Positions 1 to 6,646 of a DNA stretch of 6,694 nt are shown here, piece after piece (positions within the stretch are counted from its first letter, which is position 1; every line of letters starts with the position of its first letter). Below the pieces are notes generated by a model that searched no databases, was not told the origin of the DNA, and was given only the letters and a program-made list of their open reading frames with translations. Origin of the DNA: Cytophagaceae bacterium (GTDB taxonomy: Bacteria; Bacteroidota; Bacteroidia; Cytophagales; Spirosomataceae); NCBI GenBank assembly GCA_947471105.1, contig CANIYB010000138.1:1-6694 (forward strand). The letters are read 5' to 3'. Both the position numbers and the translations under genes were made by a program.

Positions 1-369
1 CGCATAATCCAACAAGCGATGGATAATCTTCCTGAGGGGCCACATCATGCAGATGCACCCCATTATTATTTGCCGCCAAAACAGGAGGTATATAAAAATA
101 TGGAGGCATTAATTTATCATTTTAAAATTGTGATGGGTGAGATCGATGCACCGGTGGGTGAAGTTTATCAGTCGGTCGAAGGCGGAAATGGAGAATTAGG
201 TTTTTATTTAGTATCAGATGGGGGTCGGACACCTTATCGGTTAAAGTTTAGACGTCCGGGATTTATTTATTACCAGGCGTTCCCTGAGATGATCAAGGGT
301 TCTTCGCTTTCAGATGCGATTGTTACCATGTCGTCGATGAATGTGATTGCTGGAGAGTTAGATACTTAA
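1..369 (+). CDS. nuoD: NADH-quinone oxidoreductase subunit D, C-terminal part (5' end outside window)
   Basis: This is the last 122 codons of the 49-kDa-type subunit of complex I. The frame is open from base 1 and the start codon lies upstream of the window. NuoD sits at the junction of the peripheral and membrane arms and forms most of the quinone-reduction cavity with NuoB and NuoH. Recognisable family blocks are the VEGGNGELGFYLVSDGG stretch (bases about 172-225), the PYRLKFRRPGF block (about 232-264) and the C-terminal GELDT. The family normally ends in GE(V/I/L)DR, so the final Thr in place of Arg is unusual. The stop TAA is 3 bases before nuoE, which implies translation from the same transcript. 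NuoD ends here as a protein separate from NuoE. Whether it is fused to NuoC cannot be seen. Confidence 0.95.
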   Translation, partial: RIIQQAMDNLPEGPHHADAPHYYLPPKQEVYKNMEALIYHFKIVMGEIDAPVGEVYQSVEGGNGELGFYLVSDGGRTPYRLKFRRPGFIYYQAFPEMIKGSSLSDAIVTMSSMNVIAGELDT

Positions 370-372
370 TAC

Positions 373-867
373 ATGGAAGCAAAAAATACAATTGTTTTTC
401 CGGCGGAGACGTTGGATTTAGTTCAAAAAATAATGAAGCGTTATCCGGAGGGAAAGCATAAATCTGCGATACTTCCTATTTTGCATTTGGCTCAAGCCGA
501 ATGGAAATGGTGTAGTCCAGAGGTAATGGATTATGTGGCTTCTTTGCTTACAATCGCTCCTGTGGAAGTATACGAAGTGGCTTCTTTTTATACCATGTTT
601 CATTTGGAGCCTGTTGGCGAGCATGTGATTGAATATTGTAGAACGGGTCCTTGTTGTCTGATGGGGGGCGTGGAAGTATATGATCATTTGAAAAAACGAT
701 TGGGAATTCAGACGGGAGAAACGACTGCTGATGGTAAGTTTACGATTAAGGAAGTGGAGTGTTTGGCGGCATGTGGTTGGGGTCCTGTATTTCAAATTAG
801 AGAAAAGTTTTATATGCAATTAACGGCAGAGAAGGTGGATCAGATTATAGATGAACTTAGCAAATAG
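373..867 (+). CDS. nuoE: NADH-quinone oxidoreductase subunit E (24-kDa type, [2Fe-2S] N1a)
   Basis: This is a 164-residue thioredoxin-like ferredoxin subunit of the NADH-dehydrogenase module of complex I; it acts in the cytoplasm. The N-terminal helical part (about residues 10-75) has the family pattern, including KHKSAILPILHLAQ and the PVEVYEVASFYTMF block. The [2Fe-2S] N1a ligands are visible as C89-x4-C94 (in CRTGPCC) and C130-x3-C134 (in ECLAACGWGP). An additional Cys, C95, follows the second ligand directly. Length is normal for the family. The ATG lies 3 bases after the nuoD stop with no Shine-Dalgarno sequence. This start is chosen because the protein then begins close to the usual NuoE N-terminus. 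nuoF follows after 6 bases. N1a accepts electrons from FMN but lies off the main electron path in known structures (established knowledge). Confidence 0.96.
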   Translation: MEAKNTIVFPAETLDLVQKIMKRYPEGKHKSAILPILHLAQAEWKWCSPEVMDYVASLLTIAPVEVYEVASFYTMFHLEPVGEHVIEYCRTGPCCLMGGVEVYDHLKKRLGIQTGETTADGKFTIKEVECLAACGWGPVFQIREKFYMQLTAEKVDQIIDELSK

Positions 868-873
868 GCTGGA

Positions 874-2214
874 ATGAAAATATTAACGGAACATATAGAC
901 GTACCAGGGATCGAAACCATTGATGTTTTTTGCAAACATGGTGGTTATCAGGCGGTGGAAAAGGCGATTAAAAAAATGACTCCTGATGAGGTAACGGAAG
1001 AGGTGAAAAAATCGGGTTTAAGGGGTCGTGGAGGAGCTGGATTTCCGGTGGGAATGAAGTGGTCTTTTTTGGCTAAGCCAGAGGGGATTCCTCGTTATTT
1101 GGTATGTAATGCAGATGAGTCTGAGCCTGGAACATTTAAGGATCATTATTTGATGTGGAAATCTCCGCATACCTTGATTGAGGGAATGATTGTTTCAAGT
1201 TTTGCTTTAGGGGCTAATACCTCCTATATCTATGTGCGAGGTGAGTTGATGTATGTCATTCACATTTTGGAAAAAGCGATTCAAGAGGCATATGATAAGG
1301 GATATTTGGGTAAAAATATCTTGGGATCTGGCTATGATTTAGATCTTTATGTTCAGCCTGGTGGGGGTGCGTACATATGTGGGGAAGAAACGGCATTGTT
1401 GGAATCATTGGAAGGCAAAAGAGGCAATCCTCGAATTAAACCTCCTTTTCCAGCGGTAAAAGGTGTTTGGCAATGTCCTACAGTGGTGAATAATGTGGAG
1501 TCTATTGCGGCTACTTCCTGGATCATAAATCATGGGGGTGAGGCGTATGCGGCGGTTGGAGTGGGAAGAAGTACGGGTACCAAATTAATTTCTGCATCGG
1601 GACATATTCGTAAGCCAGGAGTTTATGAAATTCCGTTGGGGATTACGGTGGAAGATTTTATTTATTCGGATGAATGGTGTGGGGGAATTCGTGAGGGGCA
1701 TAAGTTGAAAGCTGTGGTTGCAGGTGGTTCATCGGTACCTATTTTATCCGCTGAAATGATTTTGAATACGGTCGATGGAGAGAAAAGATTAATGACGTAT
1801 GAATCCTTATCGGACGGTGGATTTGCCACGGGAACGATGTTGGGTTCTGGCGGTTTTATTGTCATGGATGAAACTACTTGCATTGTGCATAATACATTGA
1901 CCTTTGCTCGTTTTTATCACCATGAATCTTGTGGACAATGTTCACCGTGTAGAGAGGGAACGGGTTGGATGGACAAGGTGATTTATCGGATTGAGCATGG
2001 CAAAGGAAGAAAAGAGGACATTGATTTATTGGTGGATGTGGCCAAAAAGATAGAGGGAAATACGATTTGTCCCTTAGGAGATGCGGCCGCATGGCCGGTG
2101 GCTGCTGCGATTAGACATTTTAGAGATGAGTTTGAATGGCACATTGAGCATCCTGAGTTAGCGATTCAGCCTGGCGCTGTTTACATGCGACCAGGTGCTA
2201 GTTGGGCCCAATAA
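874..2214 (+). CDS. nuoF: NADH-quinone oxidoreductase subunit F (51-kDa type, NADH/FMN/N3)
   Basis: This 446-residue subunit binds NADH and FMN and carries cluster N3; it is where electrons enter complex I. Sequence signs in order are the glycine-rich GLRGRGGAGFP (residues 48-58, nucleotide/FMN binding), the FMN block CNADESEPGTFKD (78-90), GGGAYICGEETALLESLEGK (163-182), and a SLBB-like region around 235-290. The C-terminal four-helix domain holds the [4Fe-4S] N3 ligands C353-x2-C356-x2-C359 and C399 (in TICPLGDAAAW). All expected catalytic motifs are intact and the length is typical. The short tail after about residue 425 (HPELAIQPGAVYMRPGASWAQ region) is lineage-variable. The start ATG is 6 bases after nuoE. 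The next gene is not nuoG but a glycosyltransferase whose ATG is 8 bases after the nuoF stop. Confidence 0.97.
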   Translation: MKILTEHIDVPGIETIDVFCKHGGYQAVEKAIKKMTPDEVTEEVKKSGLRGRGGAGFPVGMKWSFLAKPEGIPRYLVCNADESEPGTFKDHYLMWKSPHTLIEGMIVSSFALGANTSYIYVRGELMYVIHILEKAIQEAYDKGYLGKNILGSGYDLDLYVQPGGGAYICGEETALLESLEGKRGNPRIKPPFPAVKGVWQCPTVVNNVESIAATSWIINHGGEAYAAVGVGRSTGTKLISASGHIRKPGVYEIPLGITVEDFIYSDEWCGGIREGHKLKAVVAGGSSVPILSAEMILNTVDGEKRLMTYESLSDGGFATGTMLGSGGFIVMDETTCIVHNTLTFARFYHHESCGQCSPCREGTGWMDKVIYRIEHGKGRKEDIDLLVDVAKKIEGNTICPLGDAAAWPVAAAIRHFRDEFEWHIEHPELAIQPGAVYMRPGASWAQ

Positions 2215-2222
2215 ACAAACCA

Positions 2223-3377
2223 ATGACTTCGAAAATTCTGTTTGTCGGTCATGATGCGAATGGTGCTGGAGCGCAAATAGTGTTATTGAATTGGTTAAAA
2301 GCGGAGGCGGGTAGAGGTAAAAAGAATTATTTGTTGTTGGAAAAAGGAGGGGACCTATTGCCTCAATATGAAAGGTATGCAAAGGTTTGGGTGTGGCGAA
2401 AGGGACCTAACAAGATTGAAAAGATTTATAAAAAAATACCTTTTCTCAAACGTGAGGATCGGGTAGATCGGGAACCGAACCGTACTGAAATGGCGGAGAT
2501 GTGGAAAGATTTTAGGCGGGAGAAATTCAGCTTGATTTTAGGAAACACGGTGGCTTCCTTAAGTTTATTGCAGCAGCTTCAAGGAATGAAAATTCCTTTT
2601 GGAGCGTATGTACATGAGCTTAATTTTTCGTTGACCATGTATGCTTCTGAAAAGGATATGCATTTTTTGGCACAAAAGGTTAGCCTAGTATTTTGCGTTT
2701 CGAATCAGGTAAACCGATTGTTAGTGGACAAATTTAATGTGCCTCAAGAGCGGACATTAGTATTGCCACCCATCATTGAAATTCCCAAAAATCGTTCAGA
2801 TCGAGGGAGCCAAGTGCGGGAAGATTTAGGTATTCCTGCCGATGCCATGGTGGTTTTAGGGTGTGGATTAGCCGAATGGAGGAAGGGTACCGATATATTT
2901 ATTCGGGTGGCCCGACAAGTTATTCGTAAAATGCCAAAGGTGCATTTTATTTGGTTAGGAGTTGGGGATAATATTTTTTCAGCTGAATTAAAGGCTGAAA
3001 AAGAGCATTGGGATGAGGGAAAACAAGTGCATTTAGTTCCTCGAAAATTGGATTCAAAACCCTATTTTGAGGCGATGGATATGTTTTTTTTATCTTCAAG
3101 AGAAGATCCATTTCCACTAGTAATGCTTGAAGCTGCCTATCATGAAAAACCTATCTTAGGATTTAAGGATAGTGGTGGTGTCAGTGATTTTTTGCAAGAT
3201 TTCCCTGACATGTTAGTGGGATATCTGGAGGAAGAGGAAGCAAGAGATGGAATATTAAAATGGCTTGAAACAGATGTAAACACTCAAGCCGAAATGACGT
3301 TAGAATTGAAAAATAGATCATTGCAATATTCAGCCGAATGTTTTTTAGAACGTTGGCATAATATGGGTTTAAAATAA
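2223..3377 (+). CDS. GT-B fold glycosyltransferase, GT4-like, inside the nuo operon
   Basis: The 384-residue protein resembles family 4 (GT4, retaining) glycosyltransferases, which move a sugar from a nucleotide-sugar donor to a glycan, lipid or protein acceptor. The N-terminal Rossmann half opens with ILFVGHDANGAGAQIVLLNW (residues 5-24), like the acceptor-side loop of surface-polysaccharide transferases. An inter-domain boundary lies near 180-200. The C-terminal donor half has GLAEWRKGTD (215-224; R220/K221 likely contact donor phosphate) and SREDPFPLVMLEAA (292-305). The last carries D295-x7-E303, a variant of the E-x7-E donor motif with Asp first. No signal peptide or membrane segment is seen, so it is probably cytoplasmic or peripheral. 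ATG at 2223 is preferred over a TTG at 2202 that would overlap nuoF, because homologues of this type begin just before the first beta strand. Gaps of 8 and 6 bases place it within the nuo transcript. Base composition looks like its neighbours. Donor and acceptor are unknown. Confidence 0.88.
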   Translation: MTSKILFVGHDANGAGAQIVLLNWLKAEAGRGKKNYLLLEKGGDLLPQYERYAKVWVWRKGPNKIEKIYKKIPFLKREDRVDREPNRTEMAEMWKDFRREKFSLILGNTVASLSLLQQLQGMKIPFGAYVHELNFSLTMYASEKDMHFLAQKVSLVFCVSNQVNRLLVDKFNVPQERTLVLPPIIEIPKNRSDRGSQVREDLGIPADAMVVLGCGLAEWRKGTDIFIRVARQVIRKMPKVHFIWLGVGDNIFSAELKAEKEHWDEGKQVHLVPRKLDSKPYFEAMDMFFLSSREDPFPLVMLEAAYHEKPILGFKDSGGVSDFLQDFPDMLVGYLEEEEARDGILKWLETDVNTQAEMTLELKNRSLQYSAECFLERWHNMGLK

Positions 3378-3383
3378 GTAAAA

Positions 3384-4409
3384 ATGAAAGTAACGATAGA
3401 TAATATCACGTTAGAGGTAGAACAGGGAACGACGATCATGCAGGCGGCCCGACAAATTGGACCTGAGATTGCACCTCCGGCCATGTGCTATTATGAGCCA
3501 TTAAAGGCTTCTGGTGGTAAATGCCGAGGATGTTTAGTCAAGGTGACGGCTGGTTCTGAGAAGGATCCAAGGCCGATGCCTAAATTAGTCCCTGCTTGCC
3601 TAACCCAAGTTCAAGACGGTATGATTGTAGAAAACACAATCAACGAAGAGGTGCTTGAAACGAGACGTGGAATTGTTGAGTTTTTATTATTAAATCATCC
3701 ATTAGATTGTCCAGTTTGTGATCAGGCGGGTGAATGTCATTTGCAAGATTTTTCTTTTGAACACGGGGTTTCAAACACTAGGACTGCTGAGGAAAGAAAT
3801 ACGTTTGAGCCGACGGACCTAGGGCCCAACATTCAATTGCATATGAATCGCTGTATTTTATGTTACCGTTGTGTGTATACCGCGGATCAGATTACAGATG
3901 GTCGTGTGCATGGAGTGATGAATCGAGGAGATCATGCGGAAATTAGTACCTACATCGATAAGGCGATCGACAATGATTTTTCTGGAAATATGATTGATGT
4001 ATGTCCAGTGGGTGCATTGACCGATAAAACATACCGATTTAAAAGTAGAGTTTGGTTTTCAAAGCCGGTGGAGGCTCATTGTGATTGTGAAAAGTGTTCG
4101 GGCCATGTAACTTTATGGTACAAGGGCGACGAAGTGATCCGAGTAACTGGACGTAAAAATGAGTGGGGTGAAGTAAAAGAGTTTATCTGTAATACTTGCC
4201 GATTTGATCGGAAGAAAACGGCCGAATGGACGATTGAAGGTCCCACGCAAATTTCCCGTCATTCCGTTATTTCTGCGAACAAATATGGAGCAAACTTAAT
4301 TCAGCCAGCCTTTCCAATCAGCCAAGCTGCTAGGGATTATAAGTTGATCAATGATGATCGTGATCGAAGTTTTTTGACGGATCAAATTAAATTAGAAGCT
4401 AAAAAATAA
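3384..4409 (+). CDS. nuoG: NADH-quinone oxidoreductase subunit G, short form (Fe-S clusters N1b, N4, N5)
   Basis: This 341-residue NuoG links NuoF to the quinone-module clusters. An N-terminal ferredoxin-like domain carries [2Fe-2S] N1b ligands C35, C47, C50 and C72. Next come N5 ligands H105-x3-C109-x2-C112-x5-C118 (in NHPLDCPVCDQAGEC), then N4 ligands C157-x2-C160-x2-C163 and C207 (in DVCPVGALTDK). After this is a Cys-rich patch, C233, C235, C238 and later C269-x2-C272, where longer NuoG proteins have N7 and the start of a molybdopterin-oxidoreductase-like domain. That large domain is absent: the protein ends about 70 residues after C272, against roughly 900 residues in E. coli. There is no sign of a frameshift, and nuoH follows at once, so the short form is genuine and fits the Bacteroidota type. 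The ATG is 6 bases after the glycosyltransferase stop, without a Shine-Dalgarno sequence. Confidence 0.95.
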   Translation: MKVTIDNITLEVEQGTTIMQAARQIGPEIAPPAMCYYEPLKASGGKCRGCLVKVTAGSEKDPRPMPKLVPACLTQVQDGMIVENTINEEVLETRRGIVEFLLLNHPLDCPVCDQAGECHLQDFSFEHGVSNTRTAEERNTFEPTDLGPNIQLHMNRCILCYRCVYTADQITDGRVHGVMNRGDHAEISTYIDKAIDNDFSGNMIDVCPVGALTDKTYRFKSRVWFSKPVEAHCDCEKCSGHVTLWYKGDEVIRVTGRKNEWGEVKEFICNTCRFDRKKTAEWTIEGPTQISRHSVISANKYGANLIQPAFPISQAARDYKLINDDRDRSFLTDQIKLEAKK

Positions 4410-4410
4410 T

Positions 4411-5535
4411 ATGAATTTACTATCAGATTTTTTTCTTGCTAAGGCTGCGTTTATTGGAATTGTATTTGCCATTACATTGGGCATAGCCGCTTATTCCACT
4501 TATTTTGAGCGTAAAATAGCCGCTTTCATGCAAGATCGTATTGGTCCAGATCGCGCAGGTCCTTTTGGGATATTGCAGCCTTTGGCTGATGCGGTGAAGA
4601 TGTTTATGAAGGAAGATTTTATTCCGGCAAACTCGAACAAATGGTTATTTATTGCCGGCCCATGTTTGTCGATGTTAACGGCTCTCATGACTTCTGCCGT
4701 AGTGCCTTTTGGGGATACGGTGACCATCGGTGGAATCACCTTTGATTTACAGGGAATTGATGTCAATATTGGAATCTTATGGGTTTTCGGCATCGTTTCT
4801 TTGGGTGTCTATGGGATTTTAATTGGCGGTTGGGCGTCCAACAACAAGTATTCGTTGTTAGGGGCTATTCGTGCGGCATCTCAAAACATCTCTTATGAAT
4901 TAGCCATGGGATTGGCGATTATTGCCATTTTATTGTTTACCGGTAGCTTGTCTACCAAGGCCATTGTGGAGGGTCAGCAAAATGGGCATTGGAATATTTT
5001 TTACCAACCGCTTGGCTTCATCATCTTTTTGATTTGTGCTTTTGCGGAATGTAATAGAACTCCTTTCGATTTACCAGAATGTGAGACTGAGTTGATCGGT
5101 GGATACCATACGGAATATTCATCGATGAAGTTGGGCTTTTATTTATTTGCTGAATACATCAATATGTTTATTTCAGGAGCTGTGATGGCAACGTTATATT
5201 TTGGTGGTTATGATTACCCAGGGATTGATTTTGTCACGGCTCAGTTTGGCAATAACATTGCGGTATTTGTAGGTATGGGTGCGCTCATTGGCAAAGCACT
5301 TTTATTTGTTTTTGTATTTATGTGGGTTCGCTGGACTTTGCCTCGTTTTCGTTATGACCAATTAATGGGATTGGGATGGGCAGGATTAATTCCATTGTCT
5401 ATGTATAATGTAGTTGTGACGGCCTTCGGTATATTAATTGGCAAGCCGTTTACCGCCGGAATCGTAGGCGTTGTTGTATTGATCGGTGGTTTATTAATCC
5501 ACGATCAGTTATTTGTAAAGAAAAAAATAGCTTAG
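4411..5535 (+). CDS. nuoH: NADH-quinone oxidoreductase subunit H (ND1 type)
   Basis: This 374-residue polytopic inner-membrane protein forms the membrane side of the quinone chamber and the first part of the proton path. Hydrophobic segments are visible near residues 9-30, 79-100, 121-142, 163-181, 198-212, 241-265, 284-308, 320-342 and 347-366. Family signatures are FERKIAAFMQDRIGPDRAGP (residues 32-51) in the first matrix-side loop and AECNRTPFDLPECETELIGG (212-231) followed by YHTEYSS in the acidic loop facing NuoD and NuoB. The two Cys in AECNRTPFDLPEC replace residues that are usually Thr and Ala in proteobacterial NuoH; I take this as a lineage form. Length is slightly above the approximately 325 of E. 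coli. The ATG is one base after the nuoG stop, the tightest junction in the operon, which suggests translational coupling. Confidence 0.97.
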   Translation: MNLLSDFFLAKAAFIGIVFAITLGIAAYSTYFERKIAAFMQDRIGPDRAGPFGILQPLADAVKMFMKEDFIPANSNKWLFIAGPCLSMLTALMTSAVVPFGDTVTIGGITFDLQGIDVNIGILWVFGIVSLGVYGILIGGWASNNKYSLLGAIRAASQNISYELAMGLAIIAILLFTGSLSTKAIVEGQQNGHWNIFYQPLGFIIFLICAFAECNRTPFDLPECETELIGGYHTEYSSMKLGFYLFAEYINMFISGAVMATLYFGGYDYPGIDFVTAQFGNNIAVFVGMGALIGKALLFVFVFMWVRWTLPRFRYDQLMGLGWAGLIPLSMYNVVVTAFGILIGKPFTAGIVGVVVLIGGLLIHDQLFVKKKIA

Positions 5536-5539
5536 GAAT

Positions 5540-6058
5540 ATGAAATTAAGCAATCGAACTAAAGTGATGGAGCAGGGTGAAATGACCCTCGCCGAGCGTA
5601 TGTACTTACCTGCCATTGTGGGGGGTATGGCAACCACGCTTAAGCACTTTTTCTCAAAACCAGTGACCATTCGTTATCCTGAACAGAAGCGGTATTTGGG
5701 TCCTATTTTTAGGGGCCAACATATTTTAAAGAAGGATGAGCAGGGAGCCGAAAGGTGTACCGCGTGTGGATTATGCGCGGTTGCATGTCCAGCGGAGGCG
5801 ATATCGATGGTGGCCGCTGAGCGTAAACCGGGGGAGGAAAAATTATATAGAGAAGAAAAATATGCCAAAGTGTACGAAGTCAATATGCTTCGTTGCATCT
5901 TTTGCGGGCTATGTGAAGAGGCCTGTCCTAAGGAGGCTATTTTCCTTCGTCACGACACGATGGTACCTGTTTTTAATAGCCGCGATGAGGTTATTTATGG
6001 GAAAGATAAATTAGTAGAAAAAATGGACCAACGCTATTTACGCGACGGTTGGAAATAA
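5540..6058 (+). CDS. nuoI: NADH-quinone oxidoreductase subunit I (two [4Fe-4S], N6a/N6b)
   Basis: This 172-residue ferredoxin-like subunit carries electrons from NuoG to NuoB. Two 4Fe-4S motifs are plain: C73-x2-C76-x2-C79-x3-C83P (CTACGLCAVACP) and C119-x2-C122-x2-C125-x3-C129P (CIFCGLCEEACP), each supplying the last ligand to the other cluster as in bacterial ferredoxins. The N-terminal segment (residues about 20-40, ERMYLPAIVGGMATTLKHFF) is the amphipathic helix pair that rests on the membrane against NuoH. The start at 5540 is chosen over the ATGs at codons 10 and 15 because the MKLSNRTKV beginning matches the family in this lineage. AGGA (5535-5538) at the junction with the nuoH stop is a weak possible Shine-Dalgarno. 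The stop is followed by two further in-frame TAA codons, giving three in tandem (6056-6064). Confidence 0.97.
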   Translation: MKLSNRTKVMEQGEMTLAERMYLPAIVGGMATTLKHFFSKPVTIRYPEQKRYLGPIFRGQHILKKDEQGAERCTACGLCAVACPAEAISMVAAERKPGEEKLYREEKYAKVYEVNMLRCIFCGLCEEACPKEAIFLRHDTMVPVFNSRDEVIYGKDKLVEKMDQRYLRDGWK

Positions 6059-6065
6059 TAATAAT

Positions 6066-6581
6066 ATGGCGATTTCTAATATTTGGTATTTTCTTTCTGG
6101 GTTGACCTTGTTAAGCGCCTTGATGGTTGTTTTAGCTAAAAATCCCATACATAGTGTTTTGTATTTAGTCTTTACGTTCTTTTGTATTTCTGGACACTAT
6201 GTGCTTTTAAATGCTCAGTTTTTGATGGCTGTTAATATTATTGTCTATGCTGGGGCAATTATGGTTTTGTTTTTATTTGTGATTATGATGTTTGATTTGA
6301 AAAAGAATCAACCCGAATCTAAATCTTCATTAACTAAATTAGCCGGCTCAGTTGTTGCAGGTACTTTATTGGTTTTGTTAATTGCTTTATTGCACAAAAA
6401 TAATCTACCAGCACCTTCAGAGGTTAATTTTAAATCTCAAACGGGAATGGTGGAAACCTTAGGTAAAATCTTATATACCGAATATCTGTTGCCCTTTGAA
6501 TTAATTTCAATCTTGTTCTTTGTGGCGATGGTCGGCGCTGTTATGTTAGGAAAACGAGAAGCCGGCGAACGAAATTTTTAA
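6066..6581 (+). CDS. nuoJ: NADH-quinone oxidoreductase subunit J (ND6 type)
   Basis: This 171-residue membrane subunit of complex I has five hydrophobic segments (about residues 5-24, 29-47, 52-75, 92-109 and 141-161), the number expected for NuoJ. The most conserved part is the third helix, VNIIVYAGAIMVLFLFVIMM (residues 56-75), which carries the pi-bulge implicated in coupling quinone chemistry to proton transfer (established for the family). The residue before this block is Gln (QFLMA, from 51) where many homologues have Glu. The reading frame is intact to the TAA and the length is normal. Position 7 bases after nuoI fits the usual I-J order. Normally nuoK follows directly, often overlapping; here a terminator begins 12 bases after the stop, so this is the last gene of the transcript. 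Confidence 0.95.
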   Translation: MAISNIWYFLSGLTLLSALMVVLAKNPIHSVLYLVFTFFCISGHYVLLNAQFLMAVNIIVYAGAIMVLFLFVIMMFDLKKNQPESKSSLTKLAGSVVAGTLLVLLIALLHKNNLPAPSEVNFKSQTGMVETLGKILYTEYLLPFELISILFFVAMVGAVMLGKREAGERNF

Positions 6582-6593
6582 TTGACGATTAGC

Positions 6594-6634
6594 ACAAAAA
6601 AAGGGATCTGATTTTTTCAGATCCCTTTTTTTGT
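6594..6634. terminator. Strong Rho-independent terminator, probably bidirectional
   Basis: This is a perfect inverted repeat with 18-bp arms at 6594-6611 and 6617-6634 around a five-T loop (6612-6616). The core stem is GGGATCTGA / TCAGATCCC, flanked by seven A on the left and seven T on the right. On + strand RNA the hairpin is followed by a U run, ending the nuo transcript just after nuoJ. Because the left side is an A run, transcripts arriving on the - strand meet the same hairpin followed by U, so it can work in both directions. It is typical of a site shared by converging genes. Confidence 0.93.
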
Positions 6635-6646
6635 TACCTAATAAAC

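Noticed and set aside
83..102. A perfect AGGAGGT followed ten bases later by an in-frame ATG inside the nuoD end, suggesting an internal translation start.
   Set aside because: The bases encode a KQEVYKNMEA stretch that fits NuoD, the other starts in the window do not use such a sequence, and the phylum relies little on Shine-Dalgarno pairing. Chance is the simplest explanation.
418..819. A 133-codon open frame on the - strand opposite nuoE.
   Set aside because: It lies wholly within a well-supported gene on the other strand, and its protein is rich in His, Ser, Arg and Thr with no recognisable domain. It is a shadow frame.
2202..2222. A TTG start for the glycosyltransferase overlapping the nuoF end, which would add seven residues.
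   Set aside because: The ATG at 2223 is a better codon, avoids the overlap, and places the first beta strand at the usual distance from the N-terminus.
2215..3383. The glycosyltransferase insert as a mobile element cargo.
   Set aside because: No transposase, terminal inverted repeats, target duplications or composition shift are visible at its borders.
3384..4409. nuoG as a truncated pseudogene, because it is far shorter than the E. coli protein.
   Set aside because: All ligands for N1b, N5 and N4 are present, the frame is clean, nuoH follows after one base with no leftover coding sequence, and short NuoG is the expected form in Bacteroidota.
5736..6014. A 92-codon + strand frame overlapping nuoI in another register.
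   Set aside because: nuoI is certain from its two ferredoxin motifs. The alternative product is basic, low in pattern and unlike any known family.
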